Source of the DNA: Tricholoma matsutake
Taxonomy: Eukaryota > Basidiomycota > Agaricomycetes > Agaricales > Tricholomataceae
Assembly: GCA_026075535.2 (NCBI GenBank)
Contig: AP026545.1
Location: 1,674,001-1,738,000 of the forward strand
Direction of reading: 5' to 3'
DNA length: 64,000 nucleotides
A model generated the notes under the pieces. That model ran no database searches. It was not told the DNA's origin and saw nothing but the letters and a program-made list of their open reading frames with translations. Shown one piece after another: positions 1-9,916 of this stretch; position 1 is the stretch's first letter, and every line of letters begins with the position of its first letter. The position numbers and the translations under genes were made by a program.

Positions 1-73
1 TGTCTCTGTCATATATGCTATCCCATTCCCATTCCTGTTGGTCATCACCCTCCATCCACCTGGTAAATAGGCA

Positions 74-290
74 TGTGAGTGGATTCCAGATTTGTGAGAG
101 GAATGGCTGATCTGTTGCTAAGATACAGCATTTCAAGTTTTCGAGGAGTAGCAGGAGAGCCACTGAGCATGAATGGCTGAACCATTTGGAATAGGAACTG
201 GGGACAATAAAGATGTCCTATATGACAGATGGATTCCAAGTTTGTGAGAGGAAAGGTTCATCCTCTACTGGGATAGAGCATTTCAAAGTA
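74..290. repeat. imperfect direct duplication (~70 bp)
   Basis: The stretch around 76-146, containing TTGTGAGAGGAATGG and GCATTTCAAG, recurs imperfectly at about 222-286 with TTGTGAGAGGAAAGG and GCATTTCAAAG. No coding sense is seen. It lies next to a GGGTA-rich fragment and probably belongs to a dispersed repeat whose left part is outside the window. Confidence 0.5.
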
Positions 291-425
291 CTACCCATGA
301 AAACCCATGACACCATGGGTATGGGTATTTTAGGTACCATACCCATACCTGTATAACCCATGACCTAAACACCACAGGTTTACCCACACCCATGATGATC
401 CCTATACATAACTATGCCAAATGTC
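291..425. mobile_element. fragment related to the GGGTA-rich MITE family
   Basis: Dense, interleaved TACCCATG and CATGGGTA words (for example CCATGGGTATGGGTATTTT and ACCATACCCATACC) match the termini of the TA-flanked MITE at 24780-25321. The copy is short and no clear terminal repeat pair is left, so it is called a decayed or internally deleted copy. Confidence 0.4.
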
Positions 426-507
426 AACTGCCAGTCAACTGCGAGTTAACCATGAGTCAACCACAAGTCAACTACAAGTTAACTACAAGTTAACTGCCTC
501 AGGGTTT
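422..507. repeat. short tandem repeat, 10-11 bp unit
   Basis: Degenerate tandem copies of a CAAGTTAACT / CAAGTCAACT word occur about seven times. From here to 918 I see no gene, only AT-rich non-coding sequence with A-rich tracts. Confidence 0.6.
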
Positions 508-1216
508 GCCCATTGTGATATATCTCATAGCAGAAGGAATCCAGTTTCTTTACAACTGTCTGTCTTGTCTGAATGTGTGCCATTATCATTTGTCATGTTA
601 ACATTACACATAGCAGTGTTAGTAAAGGAAAGATAAGGACAAAAAGACACAAAGAAAAACACACTGAGGAGCCATCATCCTCCCTACATTAGTTGCCACT
701 GCTGCTTCCCATGCCTCCTCTCCTCTTGTTCATCATTGTTCTGTTCCCAGGAGCAGTCATCACTGTGTTACTATAGTAGACAATAGGAAAAAATTTCAGT
801 GAAAAAAAAGAAAAAGACAAAAGAAAACACACTGGAAGCTTGAGAGGTAATGCCTCCTAAACTTTGACCTGTACCTTGTTCCTTTCTCCTTGTGTTTGTT
901 GCCATTTCTGTGGGTAGTGGTGGGTATGAGGTCTTTACACTCCCCCACCTAATCCAAGTAGAATCTGAATGGAATCTGAACTGTCTGCTTGGACTATCCT
1001 AGCAATCAATTTGGCAGAATTGCCAGCCAAATTTCCGTTCCGAGTCCGAGCTGAGTCCAAGTTCAGTCCACGCAGAGTCCTAGCAGAGAGCTAGGACTTG
1101 GATTTGCAAGGTAGGATTCCATTCAGACTCTGCACAGAATGACATGGAAATGGTAGGACAAGTCTGAGCAGTCCAAGCAATCTGAGCTCGCCTAGGTATT
1201 TCATAAAAGTGCTGTT

Positions 1217-1290
1217 TTAACCAGGAGTTGAACCCTCAATTATGTAACTTGTAAACACACACATTGAACCACTAGACCACAGAGGCTTAG
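1217..1290 (-). promoter_or_regulatory. tRNA-like Pol III promoter (left arm of long-TIR element 1)
   Basis: On the minus strand an A-box-like TGGTCTAGTGG (1269-1280) precedes a B-box-like GGGTTCAACTCC (1224-1236) at tRNA-like spacing. The arms do not fold into a convincing cloverleaf, so this is a tRNA-derived promoter rather than a tRNA gene. It points toward the left terminus. Confidence 0.6.
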
Positions 1291-1610
1291 GAAGGTATGT
1301 ACATACTTTACCTACATGCTTTCTAGTGGCTGTACAATGACAAATGCATGCACAGGCCGCATCATCACTGCCAATGCACACTATCACCACCTCACCACCA
1401 CCACCACCACCACTGCCAACACTGCTGCCTCCCACCACTGCCAACTGCCTCCCACTGCCATCAACAGCCGCAAACACCACCCCCACACCCATCCATCAAC
1501 AGCAAACAATGAACTGCATGGCCACAAGAGTGCCACATCACATGCAGATTGAGATGTCAACCACATGCAGATTGAGATGTCAACAGCTGTCAACATGTGT
1601 TGAGGGGCAC

Positions 1611-2225
1611 TGTAAGGGGAACACCTTACGAGCCCCTACAATGGTTGGTGCACATTTGCGAACATTTCTGCACACCCACAAATGTTCGCACAACAAAGCA
1701 CCTGTTCACACAACAGAGCACCTTTTCACGCAATGAGGCGCCTTTTGTGCCAACCATCTACAAACATTCTGATATGTCAATCCATCAGCCCCTATTGTAC
1801 TCTCACCATTCTCGCAGTCAATACCCTGCACAAACCATTGTCACAGTTTGCGCAATCATTGCACCTGCAGAAATGATCGAGGATGTTTTTGCATGCCCAT
1901 TACCAATCATGGCCTGATGCAGACACCACTTACTGAGTATGGCCTGATGCGGACACTATCACTGATTAATGGCCATCTCCCCAAATGGGAACATGACCCT
2001 GGATCTGAATTAGTGCTAGGATGGAAGGGGCTCTGAGTATTTTAGAATGTCACATGCCTTCCATATATATACTTCAGCCTTGCACTGGACTCCTTAGAGT
2101 TTTCTCTTTGGTTTTCCCTTGCAAGGTATGGGTCTTTCCTTGTTCAATAGTTATTGAATCTAAACTTTGGTTTTCCCTTGCAAGTATTGAGTTCTTAGGA
2201 CTCTGATCATAAGGTTGCCCTTACA
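1611..2225. mobile_element. solo LTR with 5-bp TSD (family TGTAAGGG)
   Basis: It begins TGTAAGGG and ends CCCTTACA, an inverted pair with the canonical TG..CA. It is flanked by perfect 5-bp duplications GGCAC (1606-1610 and 2226-2230). The 3' portion (TTTTCTCTTTGG..GGTTGCCCTTACA) is shared with the solo LTR at 39562-39927. No internal retroelement sequence remains, so it arose by LTR-LTR recombination. It is inserted inside long-TIR element 1. Confidence 0.85.
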
Positions 2226-2689
2226 GGCACAATGTAAACTAAGTATTTTTGTTTTTGTTGTTTTTGATGTTCTAACAAGTTTTTTTTAGGTTATCTACTA
2301 CTTTTACAATGACAACATGTGATGCACACCCCCCCCCCCCTGCCTGTCCAAATGGGATGTGAGGGGGTTGTTTGGGGTTAAGAGACCCCAGGGAGGCACT
2401 GGGAGGTCGAGGAAGCTGGGTACCCACACAGTAAGCACATGAAACACCCCTGATGCCACCACCTGCCACTAACCACCCCACCACCTCTCAAAACAGGAAA
2501 TGAGGACAAAAAAAACACCAAGAATGGAAGCCAACAACAGGGACGGGTGCAGCAGGGATGACCATGACCATGAGGGGAATGAGGAGAATGAGGGGACACG
2601 CGAGGATGAAGGGCAGATGCCACACCGTGACAGCTGGAGAGGGGTAGGCAAAATGTGCACACATGTGTGCAGCCTTCTTTACATTTAGT

Positions 2690-2880
2690 AGTCTACAATA
2701 GGGGGGCTTTTCTTATGTTTCATGTACCATCGCTCATTTCGAGCAATGGTGATTTTTTTTTGTTGTTTTTTTTGTTGTATTTTACATTTAGTAGCTGCCC
2801 CCCTCTACAATAGGGGGGCTTTTCTTATTCTTTGTGCACCATCGCTCATTTCAAGCGATTGTGATTTTTTTTTTTTGTAT
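2690..2880. repeat. tandem 114-bp duplication with hairpin plus poly-T
   Basis: Two units start at CTACAATAGGGGGG (about 2693 and 2807). Each carries a short hairpin (ACCATCGCTC / GAGCAATGGT in unit 1, ATCGCT / AGCGAT in unit 2) followed at once by GATTTTTTTT. The look is of a hairpin-oligo(T) terminator and may act as a Pol III stop, but that is inference. Confidence 0.6.
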
Positions 2881-2923
2881 ATCATTTGTAAATAGGTAAT
2901 AAATAACATTAATCATAAGAAAT

Positions 2924-3012
2924 AACACTGCCCCTGTGGCAGAGTGGTATAATTGTATTTAGTAATTTATTTGTAACCTGAGGTCATGGGTTCAAATCCT
3001 GTGTTAGCTGTA
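2924..3012 (+). promoter_or_regulatory. tRNA-like Pol III promoter (right arm of long-TIR element 1)
   Basis: An A-box-like TGGCAGAGTGG (2936-2946) and a B-box-like GGGTTCAAATCC (2988-2999) lie about 45 bp apart. Acceptor-stem pairing is not evident. It points toward the right terminus at 3270, mirroring the left arm. Confidence 0.6.
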
Positions 3013-3279
3013 ATCTTTTGTGTGGACTTTGTCAAAATTTACTAAGTCCACACCTGGCTCGGACTGAGCTCAGACTACTAGGACTTTACTTGGAAATTGA
3101 TTGTGAATTCACTCAGAACAAGCAGCTGCTCAGACTATTTGACTAGTCCAAGCATTCTGTGCAGACAACTCAGACTGAGCTTGGACTTTGCTAGGATTCC
3201 ATGCGGATTCCTAGCATTCCACTCGGACAGCTCGGACTCCGAATGGACTAGATGGGGAGTGTAAATTACAGGTGGGTAT

Positions 3280-5790
3280 ATGTCATGTGTTATCAATTGT
3301 GTACTAGGCTGTTGGAGTTTCAAACTCCAAAAGTGCAATGTAATGATTGTCAGCATTTCTCAACTGATTTTAAGAAAATTAGAGCATATTTGCAACCACC
3401 AAACAGACACTTCCATCAAAAAATTGGTTTGTCCAAATCAGGCTTTGGCAACAAGACATCAAACATCATCATCTTTCTGAGAGCTTCCACAGCCCACCTA
3501 TGCACTACTGGTTTGCACAGTATGTTATGGGTATATAATAGAAACATATCCTAAGCTCAAACAAGATTTTCAAAAGGTGATGTGGATGAACAGACATCAA
3601 GCAGCAAGTTGGGAAAACCTGAGTGATGATGCCAAATCAGGTTCACCAAAAGAAACATGGACCCTGCTGCAAATATGGTCTATTATATTTGTGTATTTAT
3701 AGTAGGCTTTTGCAGTGTAAAACAGTCATAAAACCCACAGGTTTCTTTGAAAACCATAGTAAAAAACCATACCCATGGATATGGTGTTGGCAGGTGCAGA
3801 TGCAGTAAGATAGTCCTCATACATAGACAATGACATCACATGATCAAAACATTAGACAAAATGAAAAAGGCTTTGTAACTAAAAAATTTTGCCTGATTCT
3901 GGGCCTGAGAAAATGTGCTAAAAGTAAAAATGATCAATCACTTGGGGCCATAATTTTGATTTTGTAAGAATTGAGTGAAGAGTACAACTTTTTTTGAGTC
4001 AGGCCACCCATATCTATATTTAACTACCACTCAAATCCAGCCTACCATGAAAAGCATGCAGCATTGTGTATGCCTTCACTCAAGAAGATGAAGTTCAAAA
4101 GAATCTAAAGGGGTGTGCAATCATCAGCAGCAAGAAACCGAGCTATGCACCATAGAGCAGGTTGAACCAGGTGTTCCAAAAAAGGTAATAATCTTGGAAT
4201 ATATTAATAGTGAACCAACGCGCCGTTGATTGGAGAGCGTAAGTGAATAAAGATGAGTAGGTTCCATAGAAAGCAAAAGGACTGGAGTCAATCCGTCGAG
4301 AAGTAGAGGCAGAGTGCTGAAGAAAGTGTTTACAAATGGAATGATCGGGGTCCATGGACCATGATGATATGATCGGACGCGTCTAAATGCCCGCCGCGAA
4401 CAACCACGCCGAAATGTGTCGTTTTGCACATATCTCACCCAATACTCCATGGATTCCCTTCGGTCCTGTTGCGGCATATGCAGAAGACCCCCCTCTATCT
4501 ACAACTGGTGTTCAATTAACGGCGCACTATGTTGCTGTTGAGCTATCTTCGGTTTATTACCATTTTGGGAATGCTTGGTTCAACCCTCTCTCTCGTGCAT
4601 CCTATGGCCTCATACACTATATAGATGGTCGTTGATCTAAGGGAACCTGTCTTATGATCGGATTATATCACTATCTTTACACTACATTGAGATGTAGAAG
4701 CTCTGCAGGCCTTGTGTGAGTGACTGCATTCCAACTCAATCTATGGACTCTCCACCTCTTTAATACAGACCAATGAACTATTCCAAGGTATTGATTCTAC
4801 CTATAATACCTTGGTTAATCTATCTATACAGCCACCAGTGGGTCCTGTGAGCTGGCATATAGTAACAAGGAAAAAAGGTGAGTAGGTGAAGATCCTGACT
4901 TGTAGGGTGAAGTATTGACTATATGGATGACTTGTAGGCTGTAAACGAGGGGTACAGGACTACTATAGACGCCTATGAGGAGCTTTGTACAGAGGGTGAA
5001 GTGTGGGATACATGGTGAGCAAAGTTCACATCTGTAGGTGGGGAATCCATGTCCTGGTGAGTCAGGATCTTATATCCCTGCTATCTCCTTTACTGATCTT
5101 TGTTCTACTTTACTATAAGGCCCAGGAATCGAAGAAATCGAACGCTTTGGTGCCACGGATCTCCCAGGGTATGGATACCTCCTCCTGACTCCATGTTCTC
5201 TGCTATGGCCATCCGCATTACTACAGGGACTTCAGGGGGTCTATTGTATCGTTTTATTTCACTATTATATCTCTTTTCCATGTGCATTTCATAAGGGGAT
5301 GGCCTAGGCAGGTAAGTGACAACCTCTCCCCCTCCCCATACAGGTGCACTCACAGAGAGTTTTTTTGGCTGTGGAGGGTGTGCAAGCCCAGCAGTGGGTA
5401 CCTTGTCTCACACTCTCCCTGTTCCCCCTCTTCTCTACTCATGTAGTGCCATCCACAGTCATTTGGATAGTCATATCTATTAATATATAGCAAGTTACAT
5501 GCAATATAACACTCTCATGAGAAGATGAGACCTCTCCTCCTCCTCAAACTCAAGAAGAGTGCTTGCTCTGGGTTAAATATAGCTGTAAAAGCGGAAATGA
5601 CTGTTCATTAACACTATACATACATATATAAGTATTATATATCAAAAAAAAGCGAGGGAAAATGGTCAGGAATGAGTGGAAAGGCATGCTCATCGTCGGG
5701 GATGATGAGCGCGATGGTAGCCGAAGCTGTGGCGTGTGTTGATCAACCGTGGGAGATAGTGATCGACAGTGATCGGGGTGGGAACAGTGG
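3280..5790. other. non-coding interval with a diverged foldback
   Basis: No ORF here has recognisable domains. Segments 4130-4240 and 4495-4620 are imperfect inverted copies of each other: GGTTGAACCA and GCGCCGTTGATTG on one side, with their complements on the other. That suggests an old foldback element of about 500 bp. From 4.1 kb the sequence is richer in CpG than the flanking TE sequence. Confidence 0.45.
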
Positions 5791-6431
5791 CGGGAAGCTG
5801 TAGGACCCCCGACAACCCCCCAAAATGCCTGATCCCTGTCCAGATAAAAATGGCCGAAATTTTTTTGAATCCCTGAGGCCGTGCGGATAGAAAATGGGCA
5901 AAAATCATGTTGATCCCTGAGGTATATGTCCGGATAAAAATACAGGGTTGAACCTCAGTAAAAAAGATACATCAGGTTTGGTAATGTGACGGTCATGTGA
6001 AGTCTGGACAACGTCGTTTATTCATCAAGTAGCCTGACTCAAGTGGACTATACTCGACCGCTCGCGCTCAGATGCATTGATGAATGTTTGAAATTCAAAG
6101 CCACACAGCCTCAGGGCCCCATGTGTGGTTTATCTTCGCCCAACCTTGCGTTCACAACCTAAGGTCATTCAAACTCCGCCAGCAAGGTGAGTTGTTCGAC
6201 TTCAACCACTTTCCTCTTACTACCAGCGGCACAGGAGTATGTACAGTCGCTTTCTTCTCTATTTTATAACTCACCACTAGCCCCAAACATGAGGGCAGTT
6301 CTCCATCGACCTTGGCCACCAACACCATTCTACACAATGGTGTTGAGCCACGACAAGGGTGCGGCAAAACGAGGGTATGGGACAGTGAGGATAGCAAGTG
6401 TTGTGGGAAATGGCTCGAGGGGCAATGCCTC

Positions 6432-6924
6432 TGTTGAAATTAATTACCAATATTGTTGCATGTGCATATTCTCCCACATTAATTACCAATATTGATACAT
6501 GTTTCATATGCATATTCCTCTGGAGTCATGTGATATCCTTACTATTATGTATATAGGGAGAACCTGTAATATAGTAGGAATATAGTGTTCTTACCTCTGC
6601 TAACCCTAGCCGTAAGTCTAAGTAAACCCCAGGTAGGTTGTAAGGAATGTGTTGTCTCTTCCACTGTGCAGCATATATAGTCTGCTCCAACAGGTTATGG
6701 GCCCTGCTGGGCACGTCGTGAATGCACCTTAATTGGCTGCAAATGACGTTGACTTCATCGTCTCCAAATTATAACCTTGCACTCTTCGTGAGCTGCATTG
6801 TGCTCCCTGCAAACTGCACATAAAACCTAGGTTGACTAGGGTTAACCACTCTGAAGGAGTGTTTTCTCCTTAGAACGTTAAACGTGTTTTATTGAGTAAA
6901 AAGACTGATTGAGTGCTTTTAACA
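6432..6924 (+). mobile_element. Copia-type LTR
   Basis: It starts TGTTGAAATTAATTACC, ends TTTTAACA (TGTT/AACA termini), and lies immediately upstream of a Copia gag start. The partner LTR is missing because the element is truncated near 7250. GCCTC precedes the LTR (6427-6431) and also occurs at about 7304, which could be a residual TSD, but at 5 bp it may be chance. Confidence 0.65.
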
Positions 6925-6941
6925 GCTGCCACCACAAAATC

Positions 6942-7250
6942 ATGTCTTCAACTCTTGAGAAACTCGTTCAAACTTTCGACAGATCAAATTACATTCAATG
7001 GGCCGACTCAATGAAGGCGTGGCTCAGGTCTCAGGGCCTCTGGCAAATAACTAGCGGGGCAGAGCAAAAACCGCCCCCGGCGCCTCCCTTGACAGCGACG
7101 AACGCTACTTTGGTAGCGGATGCTAATGCCAAGCTCCAGACCTGGAGCAACAAAAATGACCAGGCCATTGGTAGCCTAGTGCTCCACCTGGCCCCCTCCA
7201 TTCGGCAGCATGCCAACTCAAAGGACACTGCTGAGGAGGTGTGGGATTCG
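6942..7250 (+). pseudogene. gag: Copia (Ty1) gag N-terminal fragment
   Basis: The reading frame gives about 100 residues of typical Copia gag. It contains LVQTFDRSNYIQWADSMKAW, then GLWQI, a proline-rich spacer, WSNKNDQAIGSLVLHLAP and a terminal EEVWD. This is the conserved 'L-x-G-x-N-Y-x-x-W' entry region that precedes the zinc knuckle in full-length gag. The frame breaks after EEVWD, so zinc knuckle and pol are absent. The fragment sits directly behind the LTR at 6432-6924, which fixes the start near 6942. It is a 5'-end remnant and cannot encode a functional particle. Confidence 0.75.
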
Positions 7251-7319
7251 GGCCCATGTGTATGTGTTCCATCTAATGTATGCTGAATAGATGAAACTTA
7301 GCCTCTGCAATGCTCCAAC

Positions 7320-8290
7320 ACCCTGGGGGTGTTTCAAGACACTTGGAAACAACACTGAAAGCCACCTGTCATGCGCCAACTTCCAGGAATGACAACTACC
7401 AATAGGGCTGCCAACGACGATGGGGGATCAGCAATGACAGGGATTGCTAATGACAATGGGTGATCGCTAACAATGAGGCAACAGGGGACTGCATGGGGAC
7501 AACGGTGAAGGACAGGACCAGGATGACAAGGACAAGGGACAACAATGGCGGGGAGGGTCAGCAATGATGAGGGTCGGTGACCACCACGATGGATGACCAC
7601 CACCACCACAAGGAGGGACGATGACCACCCCTACAATGGACAATGACAATGACAGACTAACCATCACTGGGAATAGGGAGAAGGAGGGGTAGCATCACAT
7701 AGAAAACAGGCCCAAATGACAAGCCTCTTGTCGTTTGGGCCACAGGTAAGTTTTTTTTTGTTTCTTATTTTTTTCTTTTAACTAACTTTGTTCATTTATT
7801 CTACATGATGACCCCCTCCCCCCATGCCTGAGGAAGACAAACAGCACCAAGGGACCACGACACCTCCACCAAAACTGCCACCTTGACAGCACCAACACCC
7901 CAACCAGGAGCAACAACAGCCGCGAGAGGAAGACAATGTGCACCCAGCCCACCGCCATCATGGGGACGACAGGAACAACACCAGCACAAACCATGGACAC
8001 CAGCGGGGGACATATGACAACAAGAACAAGGGGCAAGAGCAGCAGCGACAATGAGGGGCGATGAGGGGCATGCACTGTGCTCCCCCCGCCGTCTTGTGCA
8101 CCAGTGAGACTACTAGTATCGGATCAGGTCCCCGAGCGAGAAGGATACTGCAAGAGGCGAGGGAATAGAGCTGGATGCACTTGGGGGCCTGGGGTTTGGA
8201 TGTGTGTTCTACTTACTGCCCTGACTTATTACTTTCACTGTCCTCCTGCGCTACCACATTTGCATGACACCAATATGAATACTCAATGAC
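7320..8290. repeat. palindrome-rich block with hairpin-intron module
   Basis: A near-perfect hairpin (about 7710-7741; GGCCCAAATGAC with GTCGTTTGGGCC) sits 3 nt before GGTAAGTTTTTTTTTG, a 5' splice-site-like sequence with a T-rich start. The same arrangement recurs at 47.5, 48.2 and 56.0 kb and inverted at 42.7-44.0 kb. The rest is a purine-rich (GACAATG) low-complexity tract with no convincing ORF. Confidence 0.55.
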
Positions 8291-8737
8291 ATTTACATTA
8301 CTTCTGCCTGACCAATGCATGAATATTAAGGATTACTCAATATGACAATAACCAGACTATTACATGACTTTCACTATACTAACAGTTGACTTTGACCTGA
8401 CCGAACCAATTGGACCTTTACTTTTACCCGACGTTTCTTTTGACTGAGCCTGACTAAGTATTGACTGGCTTGGTCAGGTGTTAGTCCAAAAACACGGACT
8501 TTTAGTCTTATATTTGTACAACCTGACTAGACCCAACTTAGTATGACCAAAACCATACATTTACGTGACCAATCTTTTTTACTGAGGTTGAACGTTGAGC
8601 CTGGAGCTGAAAAAAATGAACCATGCGAAGGGATGAGCATAGTCTGTACTAGCCTATACTAGCCTAGCACCTAGCATTTCTATCTATCTAAAAGCTAAAT
8701 ATCCCGAACAAGCCTGTGTTGTCTATCTACATCTTTC

Positions 8738-9690
8738 TTGCGCATGCATCAAATTCCCAAAATGGACATTGAATATGTGATGGTACACGAGAATCCACTG
8801 CCATTTGATGAGAAGTGGTGGATTGGGAAAGGGAAGATATTTCCTTCTAATTCCTCTACTTTTCCAGACTTAAAAGGTTACCGAAAAAGAAAATTGTTTA
8901 TACCAGAAGATTTTTACAGATATGCTTTTCCCAATAGCGAGGTTACAGTCAAAGACTTTCTCGCTCTCAGACTACCAAAAGAAAGTTACGCATTGGTACA
9001 TTCCTCAGCTTCGACATGCTTCTCAACCTTCCCTGCAAATGATGATGTCAAACACCTTATCCCAAGGGCTCTTCCATCATGAAGCTTTGTCGAGGCAATG
9101 AGCAAGGAATTTGGACAAGCTCTCCTTGATGGTGCTGTATCTGTTGAGGATCCATCTTACAAGAACTCTTGTTTACCTCTCTGGAGTGTGCAATATTGGC
9201 AAGAGATGTACAAGGTGGTTGACTCTCAGTCACGATGGAGAACATGCCAAATTTGGTGTTATAGGTTTATAGTGTTGGATGGGCGCATCATGCTAGGGAA
9301 AGTTCTTGCCATCTACTCGACAAGTGGAGGGAAGAATGGTAAACACAGCAGCATCATGAAATCATCAAACATATCCACCGTGTCATATTTTGTCTTGCAG
9401 GTTTTCAAACAGATGGTCAGCCAGCAATTTCAGTCTATTCCAGAGAAGTTGCACTCCCTACAGTCCAATAAATTCACACTGCTCCCTTCCTCAGCATTTC
9501 TCTGCATTCTCGATACTGCTCCCCGCAGTGCCATAGAAACTGGGCTTCGGATCGGCATACCAGACCACATTTGGTTCAACGTCCTAACGAAAAAAATTTC
9601 AAAAATCTTGATTGCTATGAGTCTAGACGCAAAAATGCTGCGGATAGTACTCATATGGGTGAGGAGGATAGTGATGACGACTAACACATG
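8738..9690 (+). pseudogene. decayed gene inside the 8-bp-TSD transposon
   Basis: Two neighbouring open segments (8738-9082 and 9098-9240) read through an in-frame stop as one protein-like sequence. It is rich in W and aromatic residues (EKWWIGKGKIF, LPLWSVQYWQEMYKVV). After a disrupted middle, a frame near 9580-9680 ends in an acidic EEDSDDD tail before a stop. The 'LPLW..YW..M......W' pattern resembles, from memory, the N-terminal part of Ulp1-like ORFs carried by Agaricomycete DNA transposons. I see no catalytic His/Asp/Cys triad, so that identity is weak. It could equally be an unrelated transposon passenger gene. Several stops and a probable intron make it non-functional as read. Confidence 0.35.
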
Positions 9691-9916
9691 TTCTATATAG
9701 TAATATTTACCTACCTAGAGCGAAATTTCGAAAAAACGACTATTTTTAGTGATTTTTCCCAATGCCTGATCCCATGTGCGGATAAAAAAGTGACCTGCGG
9801 TAGGCCTGAGGCAAAGTGTGGATAAAAATGCCATGAAACGGCCTCAATTTTTTTTTATCTAGATGAAAATTCTGGGATCAGGCATTTTGGGGGGTTGTCA
9901 GGGGTCCTGAAGCTGT

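Larger units (their letters stand above)
928..3270. mobile_element. long-TIR element 1 (9-bp TSD, Mutator-like), tRNA-like boxes in both ends
   Basis: The element is flanked by the 9-bp direct repeat GGTGGGTAT (919-927 and 3271-3279). Its left end reads GAGGTCTTTACACTCCCC. Its right end holds the inverse core GGGGAGTGTAAA. About 300 bp inside each end is filled with degenerate GGACT/TCCGA words, and each arm carries a tRNA-like A box and B box reading outward. The interior (1300-2925) holds a solo LTR, a CAC-rich stretch, poly-C/poly-T tracts and a block shared with 47.6 kb and 56.2 kb. No transposase ORF is seen, so it is non-autonomous. Assignment to the Mutator superfamily rests only on the 9-bp TSD and long TIRs and is inference. 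Confidence 0.7.
5794..9916. mobile_element. DNA transposon with 35-bp TIRs and 8-bp TSD (hAT/KDZ-type duplication)
   Basis: The left end (5802) AGGACCCCCGACAACCCCCC and the right end (to 9908) are inverted repeats over 35 bp with one C/T mismatch. The flanks are a perfect 8-bp duplication GAAGCTGT (5794-5801 and 9909-9916). Subterminal copies of CCTGAGG or CCTGATC followed by TGCGGATAAAAA occur about three times per side and are candidate transposase-binding sites. An 8-bp TSD is typical of hAT and also reported for Zisupton-type (KDZ) elements; the sequence does not decide between them. The interior holds a Copia fragment, a palindrome-rich block and one decayed gene. No intact transposase is seen. 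Confidence 0.8.

Noticed and set aside
1217..1736. Overlapping ORFs on both strands at 1.2-1.7 kb
   Set aside because: They come from CAC/GTG-rich low-complexity sequence and an LTR border; no domain.
7031..8075. Minus-strand hydrophobic ORFs at 7.0-8.1 kb
   Set aside because: Shadows of Copia gag and of GACAATG-rich repeats.
8738..9690. Confident Ulp1 (SUMO protease) call
   Set aside because: Only a loose N-terminal resemblance; no catalytic triad, so it is kept as unknown with low confidence.
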